Of a stretch of DNA of 64,000 nt, positions 22,601 through 31,336 are shown in pieces. Origin of the DNA: Lunularia cruciata (Eukaryota; Streptophyta; Marchantiopsida; Lunulariales; Lunulariaceae); assembly GCA_948567375.1 (NCBI GenBank), contig OX419762.1, forward strand, positions 56,686,841-56,750,840, read 5' to 3'. How positions within the stretch are numbered: the first letter of the stretch is position 1; each line of letters opens with the position of its first letter. The notes under the pieces are model-generated. The model worked only from the letters and a program-made list of their open reading frames with translations, was not told where the DNA came from and did not search any database. Made by a program: the position numbers and the translations under genes.

Positions 22601-24170
22601 GGGAATGGTTGGGTACTATAGGAGGTTCATCTTCTCATTTTCCAACAAGGCTTATGCATTGACCATCTACATGAAGAAGGGTGTAGATTACATGGTGATT
22701 TTGGAAGACAAGGAGGCTCTCAAAGCTTTTGAGGAGCTCAAGCAATCCCTTGTTGTAGCTCCAATTCTTGCTAAACCTGATTGGAGTAAGCCTTTCATCC
22801 TCTACACTGATGCTTCTAATGTAGCTATAGGATGCACTCTTAGTCAATTAGACCAAGATGGGCATGATCATCCAATAGCTTATGCTAGTAGGCAGATGGT
22901 TTCAGCAGAGAAGAACTACTCTGTCACAGAGAGAGAAGGGTTGGCAGTGATCTTTGGTCTCAAGAAGTTTAGACACTACTTGATTGGAGGGAAAGCCACA
23001 ATTGTCACGGATCACAAGGCTTTGAAGTACATCTTCAACAAGCCTAATGTTGAAGGGAGACTAGCAAGGTGGATGATACTCTTGTCTGAGTATGACTACA
23101 CAATTGAGGATAGGCCAGGAAAGAAACATGCAAATGCTGATTTGTTATCTAGAGCCTATGATCATGATGGAGATGAGCCAGTAGATGATTCCTTCCCGGA
23201 TGAGGAGCTCATGACAATCTCAGTCACTCAAGAGATTCCAATGGAGTACAAGGAGATTGTGGATTTTGTGACAAGAGGTAACTATCCAGAAGGGATGCAT
23301 GCTAGGGAGAGGAAGGCCCTTGCAGCAAGATCTAGACCTTACACAATGGTGGAGGATATTCTTTTTCACCAAGGAGCAGATGGTCTACTTCGAAGAGCAG
23401 TGGGTAAGGAAGAGTCTATCCTACTCATAAAGGAGTTTCATGAAGGTTTAGTATGTGGAGGACACTTTGCAGGAAAGGTGACTGCTTTCAAGATTCTAGA
23501 TGCAGGTTACCATTGGAGAGGGATTTTCAAGGATTGTCTTGATTATTGCAAAACTTGTCATGTTTGTCAAGCTTTTGCTAGAAAGTCTACATCCACTCCA
23601 CCACTTAGATCAATTCCATTGCTAGGACCTTTTGAGAAGTGGGGAATTGATTTTGTAGGACCTCTCAATAGAACCCCAAGGAACAATCGGTACATTGTGG
23701 TAGTTACTGATTACCTTACCAAGTGGGTTGAGGCTAGACCATTGAGGGACAAGAATGAAGATGAAGTGGGTAGATTTCTTTATGAACGCATTATCACTAG
23801 GTTTGGATGCCCTTTGGAGTTGGTTTCTGATAGAGGAGGAGAGTTTACAGGAAGCATTACTACAGCCATGCTACGACATTTCTCTATCACACATAGAGTA
23901 ACTACATCCTATAAGCCAAATTCCAATGGCTTGGCAGAGAGAACCAATCAGACCTTGTGCATGATGTTGGCCAAAGATGCAGAAATGGAGGGGGCTAAAC
24001 ATCATTGGGACAAGAGGATTCATGCAGTTTTGTGGGAGTATAGGACAACCATGAAGACTTCCACTGGATATTCTCCATTCCAATTGGTGTATGGTATTGA
24101 GTCTACCTTACCTATTCACTTTGATCTTCCTACCTTCCAAAGCATTCATAGGAGATTGAAGAAAGCATAA
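19686..24170 (+). CDS. Element B gag-pol polyprotein
   Basis: 1,494 codons from ATG to TAA. Gag lies in the first about 250 residues (FVRDFKRACIGNN, LTWYESEYQ, FLPDESYERL). The CCHC knuckle is near residue 282 (CFGCGGRGHIQRNCP). The protease is near residue 500 with a DGGSA active-site triad in place of the common DTG/DSG. RT runs about 780-950 (RVCVDYKKLN, MPFGLCNAPATFQRF, catalytic FIDDF in place of YIDD/YVDD). RNase H is near 1040 (ILYTDASNVAIGC, TDHKALKYIF). The integrase HHCC finger (HEGLVCGGH, CKTCHVCQ) precedes a DD35E core (WGIDFVGP, LVSDRGGEFTG, NGLAERTNQ). The TAA at 24168-24170 cuts off the GPY/F tail, which stays open in the same frame downstream. Confidence 0.93.
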   Translation: MGKLPVFFGKDGEDVEAFVRDFKRACIGNNERRKNEWASLLPDFFEDAALTWYESEYQKRERREGEEESWETLTSALIENFLPDESYERLMSEVTFLKQGDGEKVRVYVERVEKLESRFRIVLRKGGDDVETTMIGIGAMLTKNFVGGLRPQIRSKVRYEKPSSKVEAIKIAIRMEESLEGDESDLVVKEVVHPPQGYKYGGTSDTLVTRVAPQVVVAPILAPPPKDPLQTITEQLADLKINVVQLWEKREVDQNVRRGPRSYGNYPYRGGQPANNFNDRNCFGCGGRGHIQRNCPNSTYHGGRGYEGANRGKEGGSETQVAPNPNKGKGIASIDVVESKYEKGECSNSKGLNLELLAQEKKRARFAEDVHSSQGFTSSKDTPMSTRSTRTSTPSTTKTPRKKLGMEDFLISKQQWNYNVLEDVGSHKANITVGQLIALNPTLRKELRGGLSSTRSKKKKKAKVPVSMGVVDAKPAPWEACEYASKIDVRVNGHNIKDALVDGGSAVNAMSERLMKKLGMIPSRPSTFVVSMANKQQVRPVGVMDKVVVSVMGVQNLMTFQVLKDSSYDLLLGRPWLRAARTTDRWHKGYLRIGPSNHRVTVPVTNTTNTSHSDTPSSNYWESDSEEGASGVDTSMEEETSTEEDESESDSDVYPLCAMDFAPKPEVLKDPDKSPLTLEEVERRLSTLKYGPNVTKEEKVRFEEIFRKFIHVFAFSYKDLKEVTLEEHKIEVESHARPIRQKQRRISPPISLVVKEEIDKLKEAGFIFEVENSEWVSPIVIVKKKNGKLRVCVDYKKLNAVTKKDYYPLPFIDEILEEVAGHERYSFGDGYSGYNQIKIAPEHQQLTTFTTPWGTYAFKVMPFGLCNAPATFQRFMNKVFEPFIGKFVRDFIDDFCVYGSKEEHFEHLIKVLQRLDEANASLNPEKCIFGCEEGLLLGHIISKDGIAVDPEKVRKISDLPFPSSLTKLRQFLGMVGYYRRFIFSFSNKAYALTIYMKKGVDYMVILEDKEALKAFEELKQSLVVAPILAKPDWSKPFILYTDASNVAIGCTLSQLDQDGHDHPIAYASRQMVSAEKNYSVTEREGLAVIFGLKKFRHYLIGGKATIVTDHKALKYIFNKPNVEGRLARWMILLSEYDYTIEDRPGKKHANADLLSRAYDHDGDEPVDDSFPDEELMTISVTQEIPMEYKEIVDFVTRGNYPEGMHARERKALAARSRPYTMVEDILFHQGADGLLRRAVGKEESILLIKEFHEGLVCGGHFAGKVTAFKILDAGYHWRGIFKDCLDYCKTCHVCQAFARKSTSTPPLRSIPLLGPFEKWGIDFVGPLNRTPRNNRYIVVVTDYLTKWVEARPLRDKNEDEVGRFLYERIITRFGCPLELVSDRGGEFTGSITTAMLRHFSITHRVTTSYKPNSNGLAERTNQTLCMMLAKDAEMEGAKHHWDKRIHAVLWEYRTTMKTSTGYSPFQLVYGIESTLPIHFDLPTFQSIHRRLKKA

Positions 24171-24512
24171 GGAAGTGATGCAGGGAAGTCAAGGAAGGAT
24201 CAACTCATGGAGTTGGAAGAGGCAAGAGCAGTTGCTATGGTTCGAGTGGAGCAAGCCCAAAGGAAACAAAAGGAGAGCTATGACAAGAGGCAAGGCAAGA
24301 AGAAGGTGGAGCCTTTCAAAGAAGGTGATTGGGTAATGTTGTTTGATTCCATTCGATTCAAGAGAGTGCAAAAGAAGTTTTTGCCTAAGTACTTTGGACC
24401 TTTCATAGTAGAGAAGGTGTGGGGCAATTACACCTATGATCTCAAGGAGTTGGGAGGAAGACACTTTGATAGGATTAACCATGATAAGTTGAAGATGTAC
24501 CATAGAAGGTAG
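24171..24512 (+). CDS. Element B: integrase C-terminal tail beyond an in-frame stop
   Basis: Same frame as gag-pol, open from the TAA at 24168-24170 to the TAG at 24510-24512. It holds the expected integrase C-terminal domain (SYDKRQGKKKVEPF, KEGDWVMLFD, KYFGPFIVEKVW, DRINHDKLKMYHRR). A single nonsense change therefore separates it from the core. Whether element B is functional depends on that one codon. Confidence 0.8.
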   Translation, partial: GSDAGKSRKDQLMELEEARAVAMVRVEQAQRKQKESYDKRQGKKKVEPFKEGDWVMLFDSIRFKRVQKKFLPKYFGPFIVEKVWGNYTYDLKELGGRHFDRINHDKLKMYHRR

Positions 24513-24548
24513 AGAGACCTTCACTTTGAGGACAAAGTGAAAACTTAG

Positions 24549-24560
24549 TCCGGGGGTAAA
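24549..24560 (+). other. Polypurine tract of element B
   Basis: GTCCGGGGGTAAA lies immediately before the right LTR. It is the expected place for plus-strand priming. It is short and interrupted by a T. Confidence 0.55.
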
Positions 24561-25239
24561 TGTAACACCCATTTGTGCATGTGTGTGGTATTGTGATATT
24601 TAGCTTGGTATTACAAGTACTTAAGAGATATTATTTATATAGAGATAAAGGATGGTTCTATATTAGTCATGGTTAGCTAAAGTTAGTCATAGCTAAGATA
24701 GATGGGACCTTACTTTAGAGGAAGTAGAAAAGATGAGCACCACTATTTTGGATTTTAGTGTGTTGACTTGGTATTATTCCTAGGTGTTTGGCTTTGGGGA
24801 AAGAGTTGAGAACTCTTGGGCCCGCAAGCCTTTTTGTTTTGGATTCTTCTTTAGTCCAAGGATAGCCCATGTGAAGGAATCCTTGCTTTAGTGGTTGGGT
24901 CAAGATAAGGGGAATATGCCCATGTGAATGGATATTCCTTTCTACTTTTTGACTTTACTTGACTTTTAGTCTAGTAACTTGAGTTACTACGGTAATTAGT
25001 AACTTTGGTACGTAACTATTTCACAAGTATATAAACAAGGAGTGAGGAGGTACTCATCATCCTTTCATTTGCAACTATCTCTCTCTCATTGAGTTCTCTA
25101 GTGAGCAATGTCTTGAGTCTTGGAGTGTTAGCCTTGGAGGAGTATGATGGAGTTGGGGTTCCTTGCCTTCTTAGTCCATGGTGCGCTACCATAATAGCCA
25201 TCAGAGGTTCATCCTGAGTGAGAGACAGGCCGGCTCACA
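24561..25239 (+). repeat. Right (3') LTR of element B
   Basis: 679-bp partner of 17438-18116, at an exact offset of 7,123 bp along its length. It is followed by the target copy GTCC. Confidence 0.95.
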
Positions 25240-25243
25240 GTCC

Positions 25244-26247
25244 AGTCACTGAATCCCATCATAAGCACGCTGTAGAACCTCTATGGGTAAGAGGTTTGTC
25301 CACCAAAGACGAAGACGATGAGCCCGTGATCCCACTCTGGCTGCATCTAACAATACAGCAGGTCCCATCCATGAATGGACCTGATGTGTACTCGCCACCA
25401 CTCTAGTGCGAGAATCACCCATCAATGGAACGTTCTCCAAAAGGTAAGCTGGAGAAACAGACTGATGAACCTGGAGATGTCGTAGTATCCGTAACATCTC
25501 CCAAAACACACCAGAACGAGGATCCTGAAGACCCAAACCGCGGCCTGCACGTGTATGTCCCAGACATGGCCATCCAGAAATCACCAAGTGAACAGGCCCA
25601 TGTCTCTCTAGGTCATGCGCCCCTAGTAAGGAAATGTCTCCTGGTAAGGCCTTCTGGTAACCTCTGACTGCTGACATCGGTAATAACTCCGGATACCGAT
25701 AGGCCAAGTGTGCCACATGATGTAGAGAGATGTGCCTAGCAGTCTCATCTCTCTCTACATACAAGTACCTCTGTACTCGGATACCCGCCTGTAATACCGC
25801 AGCTAGTCCGGTGCTGATCCCACCAAACAACTCCAATAGGCATATCCCCTCTACTGGATACTGCCAAGCAATGAGTGTGGTATCCAGAGGTGTCAAAGCA
25901 ATCGCCTCTGGAGGCTCATCCTCACACTCATCCCCTGATGGTACGAAGGCTCCACTCCAAGCCTGCTGCACCAACTGATCTGCATGCTGCTGCAATGCCT
26001 CCTCTGAACTCCACAATGGAACATCCAAGGTGGATGGAACAATCCCACTCGTACTCCATAGCCGAGTGATCTCCTCTGGTATTGGAGTATCCTCTGCATG
26101 GGCGTTCCCCTCCAACAAGTCACCAGGCCAAGTAACTGCACCGCTGAAAGCCAAAACTGATGCTGCCATGGTCCCGGACTGTAGTGAGCCAAGACTGCCA
26201 CTACTGAAGCGTATTGGTAGGCGACATACCCGTCCCTCACCAGACTG
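25244..26247 (-). pseudogene. Element A: N-terminal catalytic part of the C5-cytosine DNA methyltransferase
   Basis: Transfers a methyl group from S-adenosylmethionine to C5 of cytosine in DNA. Counting from the internal ATG at 26169, motifs appear in the usual order. Motif I (SAM binding) is LLELFGGISTGL at about 111-122, followed by an acidic YLYVERDE. Motif IV is ISGWPCLGHTRAGRG with the catalytic Cys at about 202. Then come QDPRSGVFWEMLRIL, motif VI LLENVPLMGDSR at about 243-254, and motif VIII VGSRAHRLRLWWTNL at about 279-293. It lies directly after the protease in the same frame. A TGA at 26248-26250 separates the two. Another TGA at 25246-25248 lies just before the insertion point. The closest family style is DNMT3/DRM rather than the bacterial PCQ type. 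Confidence 0.87.
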
Positions 26248-26250
26248 TCA

Positions 26251-28188
26251 ACCAGGTCTATAAGAGGCTGTCTCCTCCCAATAGTCAATACTGAAACCCA
26301 TAGGGTATAACACTGCTCCCCCAACTAGCACATCATAGGACTCAGCTATCGTCGCAATAGCCTGAGCTCTCACCACCGAGCTATCAGTCGGATGACCAGG
26401 CTGAACCTGGACAACAAGCTCTCCACGTGTGATGTACTGTGTCGAACCACCACCAAGAGATGTCTGGATCTGAAATGGACACCTCTCCACATCGGTCTTC
26501 CGTAACTCCAGACCAACAACTGCAGCCTTCCCCAACATAAGGGGCTGCGCACCAGAGTCTAACAAGACTCTCTGTGGTGTATAGACCTTCCCTGAAGGTC
26601 CTACCAAACGAAAGATCCCCCTCTGGTTATCCAATAGGACAACACCAGGTGTAAACCGCGCTCTCTCAAAGGCCGGTCTAGCTGGCAACTCCTCCAGTCT
26701 AGCCGCTGCTGCTTGCCATAAACCACTGGTCGCTGAACGGATCCCATGCTCCTCAACCAAGTCAGCTCCACTACCAACCACCTCTGCTCTAGTAGTAGGA
26801 ACTGCACCATCCCTACTCTCACACAACGTGGCAGCCAACCGGAACACTGGGGCTGGGTCCACTCCCAATGTAAACATGTCACTGGCTGAAAATAAAGGAT
26901 GCCGCATAATCAGCTGAGCCGCCCCCAACATCATGCTAGACTCAATCTGTGTAGTAGCAGGTGGCTGACTAGCAAGTACTCCATCAAGTACTCCATCACC
27001 ACCTACCACACCTGCACTGGGACGTTTAGGAACCATGGATGTCGTCTGCAATGCCTCAGATAACGTGAAAGATTGGGGAAGTCTGACCTGTCTCCCAACC
27101 TCTCCTCTCTGTGGGTCCAACTCCACTGATGCTCCTCTAGGCTCTAGAGCACGTACTGCACTCCTAGTCACTGCTGCAGATGCATCCACCTGTGCTGCTC
27201 CGCACATGAAGTCCAAAGCATCTCTATCACCAGCATATGAGGTGGAAGCCTCAGCACCCGAATCTGATCTCCTATGAGCAATAGCCATACTAGCCAATCT
27301 CTGCTCCAACTGCTCAATCCGAGTAGCCATAGCTGTGTCAGAAGTAAGGGTAGGTACTGCACCCCTACTAGGTGTAGATCCTCTACCACCACCTCTACCA
27401 CCTCGTCCTCCATGAACTGGAGCTCCTCTACTACCTGCCATAGCAGCCCTACCACTCCGTAACTCCGGGTGTAGGTCAAAACACCGGTCACTAGTATGAC
27501 CAAATCTATGGCAGTGCTCACACTGCCTCTGTGCTGGCTGTGATGCACCAGAGGTATCAGGTCTGCTGCCCTGAGTACACTCTCTCCTATGGTGAGGTCC
27601 ACCACAAGTCCAACAAGCAACACCACCACTCACTGGCTGCTGTTGCCCCAAAAATGAGGGTAAGGGTCTAACTCCACTAGGCCCTCCACTCGCTCCATAG
27701 GATCTGGGCTGTCCACCCTGTCCTCGAAAACCAACTGGACGTGGTGCACTCTGCTGCACTCTAGAAGAAGTCACAACCGTGGATGAGGTCTCTCTACCAA
27801 ATCCAGATGTCACCACTCTCTCCTCCACCATGTTGAGCTCAATACGCTCAGCCAAACCAAAGACTACTGCCAAAGTGGGCGAAGTAGCCTGCAACAACGT
27901 AGCATCACGAACTCTACGTCGCAACTCCCTGTCCAGTATCCCATACCAAAACTGGACTGCCTGGGCCTCAGTAACTCCCTGAGTGAAACTGATCAGCCGC
28001 CTCATGCGAGTGTATGCCTCGCGTAGGCTCTCTCCAACCTTCCGCTGGAACTCCTGCAAGCTCCTCAACTTGTCAGTCCGCACTCCCTGGTAGTTCTGCC
28101 TCAAACGTAGGAAGAACTCAACCATGGGGTTAAACCCCGGTACCACACCACCTCCTGCAGCGGTACCTCCACTCGTAGTAGCACTATC
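26251..28188 (-). pseudogene. Element A: gag core, zinc knuckles and aspartic protease
   Basis: Open between the stops at 28189-28191 (TGA) and 26248-26250 (TGA). The gag core is near the start (FNPMVEFFLRLRQNY, LREAYTRMRRLISF, VQFWYGILDRELR). Two knuckles follow: CWTCGGPHHRREC, a CX2CX3HX4C variant, and CEHCHRFGHTSDRC, canonical. The protease sits at the C-terminal end, with active site LLDSGAQPLMLG and a second half containing YDVLVGGAVLYPMG. Long Ser/Gly/Arg-rich linkers separate the domains. It would form the capsid-like particle and process the polyprotein. Confidence 0.88.
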
Positions 28189-28191
28189 TCA

Positions 28192-28848
28192 AGCTAGTGC
28201 ACCTCCACTAGCTCCACCAACACTACTCGAGCTAGAACTCGTAGGTACAGCCGACCTACTCCTGGCCACCGAACCTGAAGTGATGGAGACATAGTGTGGA
28301 GACCAATACTGTCTCCATAACTCAATCTCCTCCAAATGAGCTCTCCTGAACTCATGGTAGTCGTCCATCGGTGGACCCTCCAAGTGCTAAAACAACCCCT
28401 TCCATGCCATGAAGGGTGTGAACAAAGTCGGGTTCCGCATCTACTGCAGATCACACCAACTATCGAACTCCTGGATGAAGTCATCCAACTCAATGGTACC
28501 CACTGTACCAGAGTAACGCCTAGGGCCTTTGGAGGCCCCATAAATCTCGTCCATGTCCCACAACAACGGTGCGGACACACCCAGTGCACTCTCAACTGAA
28601 TCAGCTCCTATGTCGAACTCCAACTCAGAGTCAATCTCTTCCCTCACTGGGACCTGAGATACAGGCTGATACCGAGCACCACTCCGAGTAAACCCACTGC
28701 GTACTGCAGGGTTAACTCCTCTGGAATCTCCAAAGAACTCCGTCGTGACAAAGTAACCACACCAACAAACCCGAACCACCAACTGCAACAGCAAGTCGCA
28801 ACCGCAAGTGCCCCACCAAGTGCCAACACCACCGCGTGCCAACACCAA
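28192..28848 (-). pseudogene. Element A: N-terminal gag region with two in-frame stops
   Basis: It continues the gag frame upstream. TAG codons at 28441-28443 and 28387-28389 break it. Protein-like blocks remain between them: WDMDEIYGASKGPRRY, ELDDFIQEFDSW, MDDYHEFRRAHLEEIE. The stretch before about residue 50 of this segment is Gly/Trp/Cys-rich and may be untranslated leader. A certain start codon cannot be assigned. Confidence 0.7.
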
Positions 28849-30088
28849 CTAAAACACCACCCACTAATGTAACTCTAACCGAGATAACTACACTAGGGGA
28901 AGGGCAACCTGTAACCTGCCATCATAACACGCACTCTCACGGTCTGCAGGTCATCACTTCCTGCCTCACCGGAGAGAAACAAAGGTAGTCTGACTGGTCA
29001 TCACTCCAGCCTCACCACCGAGAGCACACCAGAGCACCAACGCTCAAAAGTCAAGGCACCTCACACAAACGTGGTGCACAAACAGGAAGCAAAGAATGGA
29101 GGGGATCCAATCACAAGAAATCTAAACGAAAACCCTCCATCTCATAACACAACACGGGACTGACTCTGCCACCATTTGGCATTTGACATAAGAGTAGTTC
29201 GTATCTAAGTCCTAAGCTACCAGGATCACCAAGAATGGGATCAAACTGCCTCTCCTAGCCAAAGCTACATGTGTATAGATAACAGTGGTACAGTCACTAT
29301 GACAACAAGTGAGGGTGGACCAGTTGGCTAGGGCACCAGTCTAGGAACAAGAGATCTAGGGGTCAAACCCTGTTGCGCACAATCTAGCAAGAAAGGCAGA
29401 TTTTGCCAACCAATGACCAAGATCTACACTAAACTAACTAGCCTCACGCCAGCAAGCTGGCTTGCTGGCCCTTCTAGGCCTTCGTAGCCTCTCATAGCCC
29501 ACAGCCCTATGCCTCGAAGCCTCTAAACGCCGAAATTCAGCCAAATGAGGCCTTTCTTGTTGCCACTTCGAACCTCCTCCAAAATTGGTGAAACTTCTCC
29601 AAATCTGCGAAACTCCTCCAAACTAGCGAAAGTTCTCCAAATCTGGCCAAACAGCGAAACTCCTCCAATTCTGGCCCAAAATCTGACGTAAACCCTAAAG
29701 ATGGATGTCCGCCAAATCCCCCGCTAACTTTCCACTCGAGCCAAATTGACAAAACGGGTTTTTCCAAATCACAATTTCATGAGAAGAGCTTTCCAACTCC
29801 ACCTTCAATTTCACTTTCTGAGCCCAACTCGCAGCAAATTGGTCCTGCCTTCACCTCTTGAGCTCAAAATCACAACACTGCTCGAAAATTGCTCCTTCTT
29901 TGCTCGAAATTTGGCCAGCGCTTCCGCACACCGTCCGCCTAACTGCCAGATTTGCATCAACTACACGAGCTTCTGCACACTAGGGAAACACAGAACCTGA
30001 ATCAAGCTACCACGATCCACCGAGCTTGGAGATACCACCAACACTCAACGTTCCTGCACCCGATTTCCCCCTGACTTCACTTCTCTGA
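28849..30088 (-). other. Element A: 5' leader, or inner part of a longer 5' LTR
   Basis: No gene. On the minus strand 29174-29161 reads TGGTGGCAGAGTCA. That resembles the tRNA-iMet primer site TGGTATCAGAGC at 9 of the first 11 positions and is preceded by GCCAAA. If this is the PBS, the 5' LTR would extend from 30539 to about 29177 and the L repeat would be only its outer third. There are short repeated AACTCCTCCAAA-type words at about 29565-29670. Confidence 0.4.
29161..29174 (-). other. Candidate primer-binding site of element A
   Basis: TGGTGGCAGAGTCA on the minus strand, TGG-initial and similar to the common iMet PBS. It is not adjacent to the inner edge of the L repeat (30089). Either the LTR is longer than L or the site is fortuitous. 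Confidence 0.3.
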
Positions 30089-30539
30089 TGTAATCAGATT
30101 GCTTAACATTCTCAACTCAACTCAACTCAGATCAGTACTTGATCTGTCACTCTATAAACTGCCAACAACTGGGCACTGATTACAGTCAAGCCACACCCAC
30201 TCAAGCATAGAGAATCCAGGTGACGCTCGCCGGCCTCTGTCCACCATAGCCAGGAACTCGAAGGCTCAACATCAGAGAAGTGAGCTCTCTGGAGCTCACT
30301 TTGAAACTATACCCCCTGGACTCGAGCTAGCCCTGAAACCCTAACGGTCCCGCTGACGGCACACTCGACGGTGCAAACGGTGCAAAGTGACGGTGGGCCC
30401 CACCGTGAAGTCAGTACCCCGAACACGAAATCTAACCGTTGGAAAGTAGTCCCTGAGAAACAGCTAGAATAACTCTAACTACCATCACTGGAACTCCAGT
30501 GTCCGAGCATCTAGATGCGGAACTACAAATGGCGTGACA
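30089..30539. repeat. Right copy of terminal repeat L of element A
   Basis: 451 bp with TG...CA ends, in direct orientation to 12918-13365. In the minus orientation it is the 5' terminus, starting TGTCACGCC. It lacks the adjoining 179-bp block X that flanks the left copy. Confidence 0.88.
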
Positions 30540-31207
30540 AGAGTCAGTTTTACGAAAATGGAAAAAAGTTCAGAAGATTGACTAACATAGACCTAAAACA
30601 AAAGAATTAGGTGAATTAGCAAATAAACCCCTTTTATTCCTAAAGTATGGACCCATAAGGCTCTCGCCTTTACAAGCAAGAACGCCCAAAGTCTATCACT
30701 CTAGAAAGGGGTAAATCGCAAGTAAGGACGCGGTGCCTTTATAGATGTGGAGAGTATGAGTGCCGGATGCAATGCAAAGTTGGGTAGTGTTTTTGCTATA
30801 ACACTTTCTTGTTGGCATTGCTTGCCGTTAGGAGAAGTTGTTGTGACAATCAAAAAAATGGGCTAGATTTTCAAGTAATCTATGAGAGATGCACATTTTA
30901 TTTATTTTTCATGGTGTTGGCAGATAATAATATCCACTACCACATAGATCATAAACCAATAGAGGAAAAAATATTTTCACTAATAGAGCAAAGATAGTTT
31001 TTCTGAGATAAATTTTCTTGTAATTTAAGAAAATGTTAGGAAGGTGAATCAAAAATATAACATCAAGATGAATGAGAAAAGTAATAAAAAGTATGAAATA
31101 TGAAAGCAGAAAGACATTGAGAATAGTAAGAAGCAGAGAAATAACATTAGAGGAGGGCGGAGAACGAGAAAGGTTGTTGAGGGAAAGTGCAGGTAATGAG
31201 TGGATGC

Positions 31208-31325
31208 CTTGCAAGAGAAAAAGGCAATCGCACAGAGAACACAAATGATGGGAAGACCCAATCAAGCTTGCAAGAGAAAAAGGCAATCGCACAGAGAACG
31301 CAGATGATGGGAAGACCCAATCAAG
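31208..31325 (+). repeat. Tandem duplication, 59-bp period, two copies
   Basis: Both units start CTTGCAAGAGAAAAAGGCAA and end GGGAAGACCCAATCAAG. They differ at about two positions, so the duplication is recent. Confidence 0.92.
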
Positions 31326-31336
31326 CTTCATAAGGG

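Larger units (their letters stand above)
17438..25239 (+). mobile_element. Inner Ty3/gypsy retrotransposon, nearly intact, nested in the methyltransferase (element B)
   Basis: This 7,802-bp element runs from TGTAACACCC to GGCTCACA. It has two 679-bp LTRs that I could not tell apart by eye. A 4-bp target duplication GTCC lies at 17434-17437 and 25240-25243. A primer-binding site follows the left LTR and a G-rich tract precedes the right LTR. It encodes gag, protease, RT, RNase H and integrase in one long frame, with an additional zinc-knuckle open frame upstream. One TAA interrupts the integrase tail. RT and PBS style (TTGGTTCCGTTGCCGGGA, FIDDF) recall the Tat/Athila side of the gypsy family. 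Insertion is recent relative to element A. Confidence 0.93.
12739..30539 (-). mobile_element. Outer Ty3/gypsy-type retrotransposon carrying a DNA methyltransferase and PHD finger (element A)
   Basis: Minus-strand element interrupted by element B (17438-25239). After removing B and one 4-bp target copy, 28848-13642 is 7,401 nt, exactly 2,467 codons, in one frame. Domain order is gag with zinc knuckles, aspartic protease, C5-cytosine methyltransferase, reverse transcriptase, RNase H, integrase and PHD finger. Seven in-frame stops interrupt it. The outer limits start with TG and end with CA and are flanked by AGAG on both sides (12735-12738 and 30540-30543), a possible 4-bp target duplication. 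A 448-451 bp repeat is present at both ends in direct orientation, but the left end has an extra duplicated 179-bp block, so the LTR structure is irregular. Pol order (RT-RH-INT) marks it as Ty3/gypsy. It is now defective. Confidence 0.85.

Noticed and set aside
25244..26247. A host DNA methyltransferase gene that happens to lie inside a transposon
   Set aside because: The methyltransferase frame is continuous with the protease upstream and, across element B, with the RT downstream, with no introns and no own promoter. It belongs to the retrotransposon polyprotein.
27168..27629. Minus-strand 153-codon frame inside the gag region
   Set aside because: It is an alternative frame of the Ser/Gly/Arg-rich gag linker; no motif.
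13642..28848. Use of a variant genetic code in which TAG and TGA are sense codons
   Set aside because: All host genes in the window end in ordinary TGA, TAA or TAG stops at the expected homologous positions. Element A's stops are better explained as mutations.
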